Shown piece after piece: positions 17,158 through 24,740 of a stretch of 39,037 bases of DNA. Under the pieces are notes generated by a model that was not told where the DNA came from, made no database searches, and saw nothing but the letters and a program-made list of their open reading frames with translations. Source of the DNA: Ignavibacteria bacterium (GTDB lineage Bacteria; Bacteroidota; Ignavibacteria; Ignavibacteriales; SURF-24); assembly GCA_025612375.1 (NCBI GenBank), contig JAAXKN010000039.1, positions 1 through 39,037 on the forward strand, in the 5' to 3' direction. The stretch's first letter is position 1. Each line of letters opens with the position of its first letter. Position numbers and translations under genes: made by a program.

Positions 17158-18255
17158 TCAGCGTTTGAGTTCAGAGAGCTGTTTTTTTTCCGAAAGGGCC
17201 TTTTCACACAAAGCGTATACTTCATCAACCGAAATGTCGTCAATTATATCAGACTTTCTTATAAAAACCTTATTGCTGCCGCTGGGCGCCCAGTTATAAG
17301 GGTTAGTAGGGCCGAAAATGGAAACCTGCGGTGTTTTCGTGGTTCCCGCCACGTGCATGATGCCCGTATCGTTTGTAACAAACAGGTCGGCCTCACTAAC
17401 GAGCGCAGCAACCTCAGGAATACTGCGGTTCAGGAATAAAGAAGGCTTGACTGCAATATACTTTGTAAGATAAGAAATTTCTTCCATATCGGCAGAGCTG
17501 CCCGTTAAGAAAAATCCTGCCCTGTAAGTACTGTTCAGCCTTTCAATCAGTTCGGCGTACTTCATAAGGGGCCAGCGGTTCGGGGGCTTGCCGGCTCCGA
17601 CGTGAAGGCCTATTAAAATATCCTTCCCCTTAAGGCCGTTGGAATGGATGAAATCACCTGCAGCTTTACTGTCTGATGAATCATAAGTAATTTCAGAGGT
17701 GTAGTCGTTTGTACTGATGCCGAAAGGACGGACTATCTCCAGGCAGAATTCCGACACGTTCTGATCGGGATGCCTGTTCCAATCCATTGTAACCCGCCTG
17801 TCAAAAAAGAAATCGTACTCATTTTTCATTCCGTTAAGCTCTTTAACCCCTATCCTCACCCGGGCGTTTGCAAGGCGGGCCATAATGTTGCTTGTAAAAG
17901 ATATGGATACCGTAACAGGCACAACGGCAAGGTCGTATGGCTTTCTTAGAATATTCCTTAACTTTGAAAAGTACGCAGGTGAGTAGATTTTTCTCTTGTC
18001 AAAGACAAAGTACTCGTCAATATACTTATTTTTAGTAATTGCCGCAGCGTTCTGGGGACTAACAATTACTGTAACGCGTGACCGGGGATAAGTTTCCTTT
18101 AAGGCCCTGAAAAATGGCACGCATGCCAGCAGGTCGCCAAGCTGGTTATGCTGCCTTACGACGAGTATGTTTTCCGGTTTGCCTATATCAGAGGACTTGT
18201 TTTCCTTCAGGGCAAACGCGTTTTTTATTAAGCTGTATAATAATCTCTTAAACAC
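17158..18255 (-). CDS. family 9 glycosyltransferase (heptosyltransferase-like)
   Basis: A GT-B fold enzyme of family GT9, the family of lipopolysaccharide heptosyltransferases. Residues 28-60 carry 'NILVVRQHNQLGDLLACVP', with the usual acceptor-side GD motif. The C-terminal nucleotide-sugar domain has 'IGLHVGAGKPPNRWPLMKY' and 'LFVTNDTGIMHVAGTTKTP', where the D-T/S-G-x-x-H motif is characteristic, followed by 'SIFGPTNPYNW'. It probably adds a sugar to LPS core or a related surface glycan at the cytoplasmic face. ADP-heptose as donor is a family-level guess. The DUF4834-like gene ends upstream at 18271, leaving 15 bp. Confidence 0.85.
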   Translation of the reverse strand: MFKRLLYSLIKNAFALKENKSSDIGKPENILVVRQHNQLGDLLACVPFFRALKETYPRSRVTVIVSPQNAAAITKNKYIDEYFVFDKRKIYSPAYFSKLRNILRKPYDLAVVPVTVSISFTSNIMARLANARVRIGVKELNGMKNEYDFFFDRRVTMDWNRHPDQNVSEFCLEIVRPFGISTNDYTSEITYDSSDSKAAGDFIHSNGLKGKDILIGLHVGAGKPPNRWPLMKYAELIERLNSTYRAGFFLTGSSADMEEISYLTKYIAVKPSLFLNRSIPEVAALVSEADLFVTNDTGIMHVAGTTKTPQVSIFGPTNPYNWAPSGSNKVFIRKSDIIDDISVDEVYALCEKALSEKKQLSELKR

Positions 18256-18270
18256 AAAGGATCTCTAAAA

Positions 18271-18540
18271 TTATTCTTTACCGGTGTTATCTTTATCTTT
18301 TTTTTCTTCTTCTTCCGGTTTTATATCTTCGAACTCGGCATCCACAATGTCCTTCTGGCTGATATTATAATGGTTCCTTGCCTGAGCCTGGCCGTTCGGG
18401 TTTACACTTGAGCCGTGAATATTGTTGTCGCTAGTGCTGCCGCGCCTGCTGTTCTGCAGCAGAAAAACATTTATAATTCTTCGTATGAACTTAAAGATAA
18501 AATAAAAAATTATTGTCCAAATTATTAATCTAAAGAGCAT
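18271..18540 (-). CDS. small membrane-anchored protein, DUF4834-like (89 aa)
   Basis: One N-terminal transmembrane helix (LIIWTIIFYFIFKFIRRII, about 4-22) is followed by a polar, probably disordered tail. The tail is rich in Asn and Ser and then very acidic and Lys-rich ('FEDIKPEEEEKKDKDNTGK'). The layout (a short hydrophobic start, basic turn, 'DAEFEDIKPEE'-type motif) resembles DUF4834 proteins common in Bacteroidota, which have no known function. It starts 2 bp after the deoxynucleoside kinase stop, so it is co-translated with it. The family call is tentative. Confidence 0.6.
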   Translation of the reverse strand: MLFRLIIWTIIFYFIFKFIRRIINVFLLQNSRRGSTSDNNIHGSSVNPNGQAQARNHYNISQKDIVDAEFEDIKPEEEEKKDKDNTGKE

Positions 18541-18542
18541 TT

Positions 18543-19193
18543 CTAACCTTTTGATTCGGGTTTAAAGTATTCATTTATTCCCCTGTCTTTCCTGAATATC
18601 TGAGCATAGAGTTCATCAAAGTCCTTTTCATTATGCACAAAATCAATTTCCGTAGTATTCACAATGAGCAGAGGGGTACTGTTATATTTAAAGAAGAAGT
18701 TATTGTAAGCCTCGCTCAGCTCTTCAATGTAGCTGCGCGTAAGGTTACGTTCTATTCTTCTGTTCCTTTTCTTAATGTTAAGCATCAGCCTGTCAAGGCT
18801 CGACTGAAGGAAAACCACCAGATCAGGTTTTCTTAAGTCCCTGTGCAGAAGGGGAAAAAGTGTCTCATAAAGCTTCAGCTCATCCCCCTCCAGATTTAAA
18901 TAAGCAAATATCCTGTCTTTATCAAAGATATAATCTGAGACCAGGAACTGGCTGAAGAGGTTCTCCTGGTTAAGCTGCTGAAGCTGCTTGAATCTGTTAA
19001 TAAGGAAAAACATCTGTGTCTGAAACGAATACCGTTTCCTGTCCGAGTAGAATTTCTCCAGGAAAGGGTTCTGTTCAAACTGTTCGAGAACAAGATTGGC
19101 CCTTATTTTTTCAGACAGTTTGTGGGCCAAAGAGGTCTTACCGGCTCCAATAACTCCTTCAATAGCGATAAACTTTATATCAGTATTAAGCAA
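18543..19193 (-). CDS. deoxynucleoside kinase
   Basis: A nucleoside salvage enzyme of the dNK family (deoxyadenosine/deoxyguanosine kinase-like) that phosphorylates deoxynucleosides with ATP. It has the Walker A loop 'EGVIGAGKTSLAHK', then 'FLVSDYIFDKDRIFAYLNL' with the D-R substrate motif, and the lid region 'RLMLNIKKRNRRIERN'. It has 216 aa, as usual. I place the start at TTG 19193 because GGGAG lies eight bases before it. A TTG at 19208 would add five codons but has no ribosome binding site. It comes directly after folK, a gene order often seen in Bacteroidota. Confidence 0.85.
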   Translation of the reverse strand: MLNTDIKFIAIEGVIGAGKTSLAHKLSEKIRANLVLEQFEQNPFLEKFYSDRKRYSFQTQMFFLINRFKQLQQLNQENLFSQFLVSDYIFDKDRIFAYLNLEGDELKLYETLFPLLHRDLRKPDLVVFLQSSLDRLMLNIKKRNRRIERNLTRSYIEELSEAYNNFFFKYNSTPLLIVNTTEIDFVHNEKDFDELYAQIFRKDRGINEYFKPESKG

Positions 19194-19228
19194 AATGCCA
19201 GCTCCCAAATGTTTTTAGAAAAAAATAT

Positions 19229-19726
19229 TTATAGCTCAGTTGACAATTTCTTAAGTATCAGCTTTTCCAGCTCGCTGGTGTTTATTTGAGAAACTTTTTT
19301 CTTTAAGACCGGATGCTCAAACTCCGGGGCTATTTCCACCAGCGGCACGAGTACAAAATCCCTTAAGAGGACTTCCTTGTGAGGAACAGTAAGCCTTTCG
19401 CTGGAGAAAACGGTATCGTTGTAGAAAAGAAGGTCTATGTCAATTTCCCTCGGGCCCCATTTAGGACCTTCAACGCGCCCGATTTCCTTTTCAAGATTTT
19501 TTATCCACGGATGCAGCTCCATTAAAGAGCGTTCTGAACTGATCTGTATTACGGCGTTAAGGAATGGGTTCTGCTCCTTCAGGCCGTATGGCTCTGTTTC
19601 ATAGACCGAGGAGACCTTTTCCACACGGGTCTGCCTGTCGGCACGTATCCTGCTTACAGCCTCCTTAAGAAAGTCTATCCTGTTGCCTTTATTGGATCCA
19701 AGTCCCAGAAATATATTTTCAGTCAT
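19229..19726 (-). CDS. folK: 2-amino-4-hydroxy-6-hydroxymethyldihydropteridine pyrophosphokinase
   Basis: Folate biosynthesis: transfers pyrophosphate from ATP to 6-hydroxymethyl-dihydropterin. The 165-aa protein has 'FLGLGSNKGNRIDFLKEAV' at the N-terminus, 'SSVYETEPYGLKEQNPFLN' for substrate binding, and the signature 'WGPREIDIDLLFYND' followed by 'LTVPHKEVLLRDFVLVPLV'. The metal-binding Asp pair is in 'EIDIDLL'. It follows folB by 36 bp. The product of FolB is its substrate, so the two steps are encoded together. Confidence 0.95.
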   Translation of the reverse strand: MTENIFLGLGSNKGNRIDFLKEAVSRIRADRQTRVEKVSSVYETEPYGLKEQNPFLNAVIQISSERSLMELHPWIKNLEKEIGRVEGPKWGPREIDIDLLFYNDTVFSSERLTVPHKEVLLRDFVLVPLVEIAPEFEHPVLKKKVSQINTSELEKLILKKLSTEL

Positions 19727-19762
19727 AACCCTTTAACGTTTTCGGAATGTATAATGTTCAAA

Positions 19763-20134
19763 TTAAATTTCCTCTCTGCCCTTTACAACCTCAGCTTCAA
19801 CATAGTCCACGTAGCCGCCTACAGGGACGTTAATTTTTCTTACCCTTACGGCAACTTTCTCTATTTTCGTAAAATCCCTCAGGAGCCCGTCGGCAATATG
19901 CATGGCCAGGGTTTCAATGAGTTTATACTTTTTTTCAAGAGCCAGTTTGCAGATGTACTTATACACCTTGTCGTAATCTACGGTTTCCTTCAGGCTGTCG
20001 TGCCCCGAGGCATCCAGGAAGTTTGTGTAGATATCCACATCGGCCTCGAACTTTCCACCCAGGTTCTGTTCCTCTGAGAAAAATCCGTGATAGCCGTAAA
20101 AAGTAGCTTTTTTAATTCTTATAACGTTAATCAT
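19763..20134 (-). CDS. folB: dihydroneopterin aldolase
   Basis: Cleaves dihydroneopterin to 6-hydroxymethyl-dihydropterin and glycolaldehyde. The 123-aa length is typical for the octameric enzyme. Signature segments are 'IKKATFYGYHGFFSEEQNLG' (substrate-binding Glu near residue 22), 'LKETVDYDKVYKYI', 'LIETLAMHIADGLL' and, near the C-terminus, 'VRVRKINVPVGGYVDYVEA' with the catalytic Lys. The start overlaps the end of the DMT transporter gene by 8 bp, so it is translationally coupled to it. Confidence 0.93.
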   Translation of the reverse strand: MINVIRIKKATFYGYHGFFSEEQNLGGKFEADVDIYTNFLDASGHDSLKETVDYDKVYKYICKLALEKKYKLIETLAMHIADGLLRDFTKIEKVAVRVRKINVPVGGYVDYVEAEVVKGREEI

Positions 20135-21047
20135 TTACACCTGCTCTTTGCACTACGAAGTAATTTTTAAGGCCCTTAAAATTAGCAAATAAAATTGCTA
20201 TAAGCACTAATGAACTTCCGATTAAATCCCTTGAGGTAAGTATTTCACCCATAAAGACCGCACCCAGTATCATGGCAACAATAGGGGTAACGAAAGAAGT
20301 AAGCGATAGCAAAATAATGTTTATTCTCTTCAGCAGCCAGTAATACGTTGTAAAAGTGAGAATTGTGCCGAAAATGGCCAGATATGCAATTGAAATCAGC
20401 GCTTTCGAATCGAGCTTTATGGCTGAAACGTCTTCAAAAATGAGCCCTGCTATTGTAAGTGAAACCCCGCAGATGAGGATCGGTATAAAATTCATTGACA
20501 AGGGATGCAGGTGCTCGCCATATTTTTTGACCATTACGGCAATTGCAGCCTGCAGGACGGCCCCGAGTAAAATGGCAATCATCCCCCAGAAACTGAAGCC
20601 TGAATCCCATGAGAGATTCTTTGAAAAAATGATAATAATGCCTAAAAACCCCATTACCATGGCAGCTATCTTGTCGCTGTGTATCTTATCCTGCGGGATT
20701 GCCATGCGCGAAAAAATAAGGACAAAAAAGGGCATCACAGCAAACAAAATTGCGGCAAGCCAGCTTGGTATATAGTTCTGTCCCCAATAGGAAAGTCCGA
20801 AAGGAATTACAAATGAGAATACACCAAGAATTATGTAAAGCACAATGGAGCGCCTGTCGGTCTGTATTTTAACCCCCTTGTACTTCATATAAAGGTAGAG
20901 GGCCACAGAGGCTAGTGAAAACCTGAATCCTGCAGATAAAATCGGGGAAACGGAATCAAGGCCTATCCTGATAGCCATCCACGTGGAGCCCCAGACAAGG
21001 CAGACCATTGCATAGCCTAGAATAATTTTAATTTTTTCAGCGTTCAT
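20127..21047 (-). CDS. EamA/DMT-family transporter
   Basis: A drug/metabolite transporter with ten predicted transmembrane helices (306 aa) built from two EamA repeats (about 10-145 and 155-295). Typical parts are 'MVCLVWGSTWMAIRIGLDS' in the first helix and 'YLAIFGTILTFTTYYWLLK' plus 'SLTSFVTPIVAMILGAVFM' in the second repeat. The substrate cannot be told. It overlaps pgeF by 11 bp and folB by 8 bp, so it sits in the folate run, but this does not show that it moves pterins. Confidence 0.9.
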   Translation of the reverse strand: MNAEKIKIILGYAMVCLVWGSTWMAIRIGLDSVSPILSAGFRFSLASVALYLYMKYKGVKIQTDRRSIVLYIILGVFSFVIPFGLSYWGQNYIPSWLAAILFAVMPFFVLIFSRMAIPQDKIHSDKIAAMVMGFLGIIIIFSKNLSWDSGFSFWGMIAILLGAVLQAAIAVMVKKYGEHLHPLSMNFIPILICGVSLTIAGLIFEDVSAIKLDSKALISIAYLAIFGTILTFTTYYWLLKRINIILLSLTSFVTPIVAMILGAVFMGEILTSRDLIGSSLVLIAILFANFKGLKNYFVVQRAGVND

Positions 21048-21783
21048 TTGTGTCCTTCATTGCAATTATGCCTAAGAGCCTTCCCGAATGCAGCCCGTCG
21101 CGCCTGTAGGAATGAAGCAGGTTTTCCATCTGGAAAGTACAGAGTGTGGAAACCTGAATATTTGATCTTTGTACCCCGGCATCAAGAAGGATGTCGAGAT
21201 TTGCCCCTTTAACGTCCAGCAGGTACTTGTCACCTGAGGGTTTAAGGTACTTTTCGTCAAAAAAGCCTGTAAATTCCCCTCCCACCTCGTAATTATTCTG
21301 GCTTATTGAAGGCCCGATATAGGCAATGAGGTCCTCAGCGCGGGAATTATAGTCCTTTGCCATCTTCTCAATTGTATTGGCAAGAATTCTTTTCTGCGTT
21401 CCCCTCCAGCCCGAATGAACGGCTGAGATAACTTTATTTACCGGGTCATAGAGAAATACCGGTGTGCAGTCGGCAACCGATACGCCGAGCCCCAGGTTTT
21501 TCTTGTCTGTAATCATGGCGTCGCTTTCGCCGCAGAGGCCTGCTTTTTCCGTATAGGTGCATATGTCGCTATGTGTCTGTTTCTGCAGGGCGACCGATTT
21601 TTCAGAGAGGTTTAGCGCGTGAAAGAACTCGCGCCTGTTCTGTTTTACCCTTTTGGGGTCGTCTCCCACTGAAAGCGAGAGGTTAAAAAAGTAAGGTGCC
21701 GGGGAATCAGAATTTATTTTAGTACTAAAACCGAAAACAATTTCAGGGTATTTCCTGAAAATCAAGCTTTGCAATATAACCAT
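21037..21783 (-). CDS. pgeF: PgeF/YfiH family purine-nucleoside phosphorylase-like (laccase domain) protein
   Basis: The YfiH (Cu-oxidase_4) fold. The conserved metal ligands are present: His71 in 'KQTHSDI', Cys106 in 'SVADCTPVFLYD' and His123 in 'AVHSGWRGT'. The 248-aa length is typical. Members have been described as purine nucleoside phosphorylases/adenosine deaminases and as peptidoglycan editing factor (PgeF) that removes wrongly incorporated L-Ser-containing precursors. Which activity applies here cannot be read from the sequence. First gene of the run extending to ppx, with a good promoter directly upstream. Confidence 0.88.
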   Translation of the reverse strand: MVILQSLIFRKYPEIVFGFSTKINSDSPAPYFFNLSLSVGDDPKRVKQNRREFFHALNLSEKSVALQKQTHSDICTYTEKAGLCGESDAMITDKKNLGLGVSVADCTPVFLYDPVNKVISAVHSGWRGTQKRILANTIEKMAKDYNSRAEDLIAYIGPSISQNNYEVGGEFTGFFDEKYLKPSGDKYLLDVKGANLDILLDAGVQRSNIQVSTLCTFQMENLLHSYRRDGLHSGRLLGIIAMKDTNER

Positions 21784-21809
21784 AACAGATGATCTGCCTT
21801 TTTGAGAAT

Positions 21810-21838
21810 TTTATAAAACGGACACATAAAACTATCAA
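21810..21838 (-). promoter_or_regulatory. sigma-A-type promoter of the pgeF run
   Basis: On the minus strand, TTGATA (21838-21833) is followed after exactly 17 bp by TATAAA (21815-21810). Transcription would start near 21803, about 20 nt before the pgeF ATG. This is one of the best -35/-10 matches in the window. Confidence 0.6.
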
Positions 21839-21930
21839 ATAAAAGCTGAATAAAAAAGCAAAAAGGGAAAGCACCATAGAGAGGTGTTTTGATGGGAAAG
21901 TGGCGGATTTTGGCTGAATAAACTAAACCT

Positions 21931-22077
21931 GACTAGCCCCGAGCTTTTAGCTCGGGGTTCCGGATATCCATCACTCTCGTTTGGGCTTTAGCCCCAGACC
22001 ATACGGCGAAAATCTGTGGCTAAAGCCCCTGGGTGTTGACAAATCCTTAACCGCCGACCTAAAGGTCGGGGCTAGTC
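21931..22077. repeat. composite REP-like palindromic element (147 bp)
   Basis: Several nested inverted repeats are visible. The outermost pair is GACTAGCCCC (21931-21940) with GGGGCTAGTC (22068-22077), perfect over 10 bp. Inside, CCCCGAGCT/AGCTCGGGG (21937-21945 with 21949-21957) forms a tight hairpin. GGGCTTTAGCC (21983-21993) pairs with GGCTAAAGCCC (22018-22028), extendable by CAGA/TCTG with one mismatch. CCGACC/GGTCGG (22054-22059 with 22064-22069) is a third hairpin with a TAAA loop. It lies a few bases past the stop of the upstream PLP gene. Such clusters resemble bacterial REP/BIME elements moved by RAYT transposases; no transposase gene is nearby. Confidence 0.75.
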
Positions 22078-22087
22078 ATTTCTAAAA

Positions 22088-23416
22088 TTAAACTACCTTC
22101 AGGCACTCTTCCAGGTCAGTAAGGAGATCGTCTGTGTTTTCAAGGCCTATGGCAAGCCTTATTCCTCCGGGGTCTATCCCCTTTTCAAAAAGCTTGTCGG
22201 AGGGAACAACCGAGTGCGTCATTGAAGCCGGGTGCTCAATTAAGGTTCTCGTGTGCCCCAGGCTTACGGCCAGAGTCATTGTGTATGCATGGTCGGCAAC
22301 ATAGTTCATGTAGCGCCTTCCGTTTTCGCGGCTTTCTTCGGCAGTTGCACCTTTAAGGACAAAATAGATGAGGCTCCCGGGAGCAAAATTACCGTTAAAG
22401 TCAACCATCTGTTTCTTTGCAAGTTCATAGAACCTGAATTCCGGAAGCCCGGGGTAATTTACAAATTCAACCTTCGGATGGCGGCTTAAATACTCAGCTA
22501 TTCTCTGTGCGGACCTTATCTGCTGGCGCTGCCTTACGGCAAGTGAAGGAAGCCCGTAGGTCAGAATGGCCCATGCGCTCTTGGTGTTCAATACCCCGCC
22601 AAAATCCTTGCGGTAAAGTAATAGCATATCGCGGTAAGTCTTTTTCCCTATTACAACGCCTCCCATATCGGTTCCGAAGCCGCCAATTCCTTTTGTAAGG
22701 GAGTGTACAACAAAGTCGGCCCCAAAATCCAGCGGGCGCTGGCAGTAAGGAGTTGAGAAGGTATTGTCAACTACAACCTTTATCTGGTTAGCCTCAGAGC
22801 GGTCCTTATTTACCTCTTTTACTATCTCAGCGATTTTTTCAATGTCGATGATAACGAGGTTCGGGTTGGCAGGGCTTTCAAAGTATATTACCTTTGTAGC
22901 GCTATTTATCAGGTTCTCCAGATTCTGGGGATCTGTAAGATCTGTATAAGTTACTTTTATGTTATACCTTGGATACCAGTTATCCAACAGAGAAATTGTG
23001 CAGCCGTAGAGTGTTTTATGAGCTATAATTTCATCTCCTGATTTAGTTAGCACACCCAGTATGCCCGAGATTGCGCCCATGCCGGAGGCATACGTTACGG
23101 CCGTTTCCCCTTTTTCCACGTAGGCCAGGTTTTCTTCCAGTATATCCTTATTCGGCTCACCAAGCCTGTCGTATATATATATGGGTGTTTCATCTTCCCG
23201 CATGCTCGGGGTATTGGCAAAGCTTATAAAGCCCTGGGCTCCCCTTTCCACAGAATCCAGGCGGAATGTAGTTGAAGAAGATATTGGTGAAACCACGTGG
23301 TGCGAATAATCCCATTTTGTGGTGATATTCTTTCCATAGATCAGGTGCGTATCCATGGAATACTTTGTGTCGTCAACAACCTTGTTATTGTTTTTGACGT
23401 TAGACTCAGAAGCCAT
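22088..23416 (-). CDS. Cys/Met-metabolism PLP enzyme, divergent paralog (442 aa)
   Basis: Fold type I PLP enzyme of the cystathionine gamma-synthase / gamma-lyase / methionine gamma-lyase family. The PLP Lys is K242 in 'HSLTKGIGGFGTDMGGVVI', and 'VVVDNTFSTPYCQRPLDFG' holds the PLP Asp. Two segments differ from the usual family pattern: the Y-x-Y-x-R-x-x-NP region reads 'YIYDRLGEPNKD', and the loop after the Lys reads 'GIGGFGTDMGG' rather than the common 'YxxGHSDxxGG'. The N-terminus is extended by about 40 residues. It could be an O-acetyl-homoserine sulfhydrylase-like, gamma-synthase or gamma-lyase enzyme. GAGGAGG lies six bases before the ATG. The 156-bp gap behind the paralogous gene allows separate control. 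Confidence 0.8.
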   Translation of the reverse strand: MASESNVKNNNKVVDDTKYSMDTHLIYGKNITTKWDYSHHVVSPISSSTTFRLDSVERGAQGFISFANTPSMREDETPIYIYDRLGEPNKDILEENLAYVEKGETAVTYASGMGAISGILGVLTKSGDEIIAHKTLYGCTISLLDNWYPRYNIKVTYTDLTDPQNLENLINSATKVIYFESPANPNLVIIDIEKIAEIVKEVNKDRSEANQIKVVVDNTFSTPYCQRPLDFGADFVVHSLTKGIGGFGTDMGGVVIGKKTYRDMLLLYRKDFGGVLNTKSAWAILTYGLPSLAVRQRQQIRSAQRIAEYLSRHPKVEFVNYPGLPEFRFYELAKKQMVDFNGNFAPGSLIYFVLKGATAEESRENGRRYMNYVADHAYTMTLAVSLGHTRTLIEHPASMTHSVVPSDKLFEKGIDPGGIRLAIGLENTDDLLTDLEECLKVV

Positions 23417-23572
23417 AAAACCTCCTCAGGTTGAATAGTGGGTTTTAAGTTTCACGTTCCGGCAGGGCCTTAAAACATAAGACTTAAAACTGTCGTTCTA
23501 TTATTTATTTTGGTCCTTTATTTCCTTTCTTGTTATAAGTTTTTTACACACGGGTATAATATGGTTTTAACT

Positions 23573-24709
23573 TCATATTTTCAACCCTCTTTCTATGTCT
23601 TCAATCAGGTCCTCCACGTCCTCAAGTCCAACTGACAAACGGACGAGGCTTTCTGTAAGTCCGAACTTTTCCTTCTCGGCTTTCGGCACCGAGGCGTGCG
23701 TCATTGAAGATGGATGCGAGATGAGGCTTTCAACGCCTCCCAGGCTTTCTCCCAGAGTAAATACTTTTACGCTTTTAAGGAGGTTACGGGCCTTCTTTTC
23801 ATCCCCCACCTCAAGCGAAATCATTCCGCCGAAACCCCGCATCTGTTTTTTTGCAAGCTCATGCTGTGGATGCGTCTGAAGCCCCGGATAGATTACCCTT
23901 TCAACCAGGCCCGACTTATTAAAGTATTCAGCCAGCGCCATGGCGTTAGAGTTATGACGCTCCATCCTGACGGCAAGCGTCTTTGTAGAACGGAGTATAA
24001 GCCAGCAGTCAAAAGGCGATGGCACGCCGCCTGCGGCATTCTGAATGTATCTTAAGCGTTTATGAATATCATCATTGCTTGTAATAAGAATTCCGCCTAT
24101 AACGTCGCTGTGGCCGTTGATGTATTTTGTGGAGCTGTGAATTACAATGTCTATTCCCAATGTAAGAGGATTCTGGAAATAAGGGCTCATAAATGTGTTA
24201 TCCACTACACTGATCAGGTTTTGCTTTTTACAGACCTTTGCAGCTTCCGCGAGATCTGTAAGAACGAGCATTGGGTTTGTGGGGGTTTCAAGAAAAACGA
24301 GCTTTGTATTTTTCTTTATTGCCTTTTCAATATTTGAGGGGTCGCTGGTATCAACCCAGGAATATTCAATTCCAAAGTCCTTCATCACAAGTTCAAAGAG
24401 GCGGTAAGTTCCGCCGTAAACGTTATGCGAGCCTATAACATGATCTCCCGCCTTAACGAGGCTCATAAGGGCGTGCTCGGCTGCAAGGCCTGAGGCAAAT
24501 GCAATTCCGTACTTTCCTTTTTCAAGCGTGGCGACGTTTGTTTCAAGCGCCTCACGGGTCAGGTTCTGGGTCCTTCCATATTCGTACCCTTTGTGTTTGC
24601 CCAGTTCCTCCTGTGCGTAGGTTGATGTCTGATAGATCGGAGTAATTACGGCGCCGGTTGTTGGGTCAGGCCTCTGCCCGGCATGAATAGCATCAGTTGA
24701 AAATCCCAT
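23573..24709 (-). CDS. cystathionine gamma-lyase / gamma-synthase
   Basis: A canonical fold type I PLP enzyme of transsulfuration (378 aa). 'YEYGRTQNLTREALE' supplies the neighbouring-subunit Tyr and Arg that bind PLP phosphate. 'FASGLAAEHALMSL' and 'SVVDNTFMSPYFQNPL' bind the cofactor, and K195 in 'HSSTKYINGHSDVIGG' is the Schiff-base Lys. The stop of the cystathionine beta-synthase gene is 31 bp upstream. This pairing points to gamma-lyase activity in the reverse pathway (cystathionine to cysteine), but gamma-synthase cannot be excluded from sequence. The ATG is preceded by AAGGAATTACC. Confidence 0.9.
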   Translation of the reverse strand: MGFSTDAIHAGQRPDPTTGAVITPIYQTSTYAQEELGKHKGYEYGRTQNLTREALETNVATLEKGKYGIAFASGLAAEHALMSLVKAGDHVIGSHNVYGGTYRLFELVMKDFGIEYSWVDTSDPSNIEKAIKKNTKLVFLETPTNPMLVLTDLAEAAKVCKKQNLISVVDNTFMSPYFQNPLTLGIDIVIHSSTKYINGHSDVIGGILITSNDDIHKRLRYIQNAAGGVPSPFDCWLILRSTKTLAVRMERHNSNAMALAEYFNKSGLVERVIYPGLQTHPQHELAKKQMRGFGGMISLEVGDEKKARNLLKSVKVFTLGESLGGVESLISHPSSMTHASVPKAEKEKFGLTESLVRLSVGLEDVEDLIEDIERGLKI

Positions 24710-24740
24710 GGTAATTCCTTTTTATTTTAAGTATTAAAAA

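Larger units (their letters stand above)
21784..22087. other. intergenic region with pgeF promoter and REP-like element
   Basis: This 304-bp stretch lies between the 3' end of the 442-aa PLP enzyme gene (stop at 22088) and the pgeF start (21783). It contains the pgeF promoter (21810-21838), about 90 bp of featureless AT-rich DNA, and the composite palindromic element (21931-22077). No open frame is evident. Confidence 0.6.

Noticed and set aside
16829-17439. Two overlapping plus-strand frames of 156 and 158 codons across the ppx/glycosyltransferase junction
   Set aside because: Both are antisense to two genes with clear motifs and have no family resemblance; treated as frame shadows.
23417-23572. 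Possible riboswitch in the leader of the 442-aa PLP enzyme
   Set aside because: GTTTTAAG (23442-23449) can pair with CTTAAAAC (23469-23476 or 23483-23490), but the conserved cores of known SAM riboswitches are not seen. Too weak to call.
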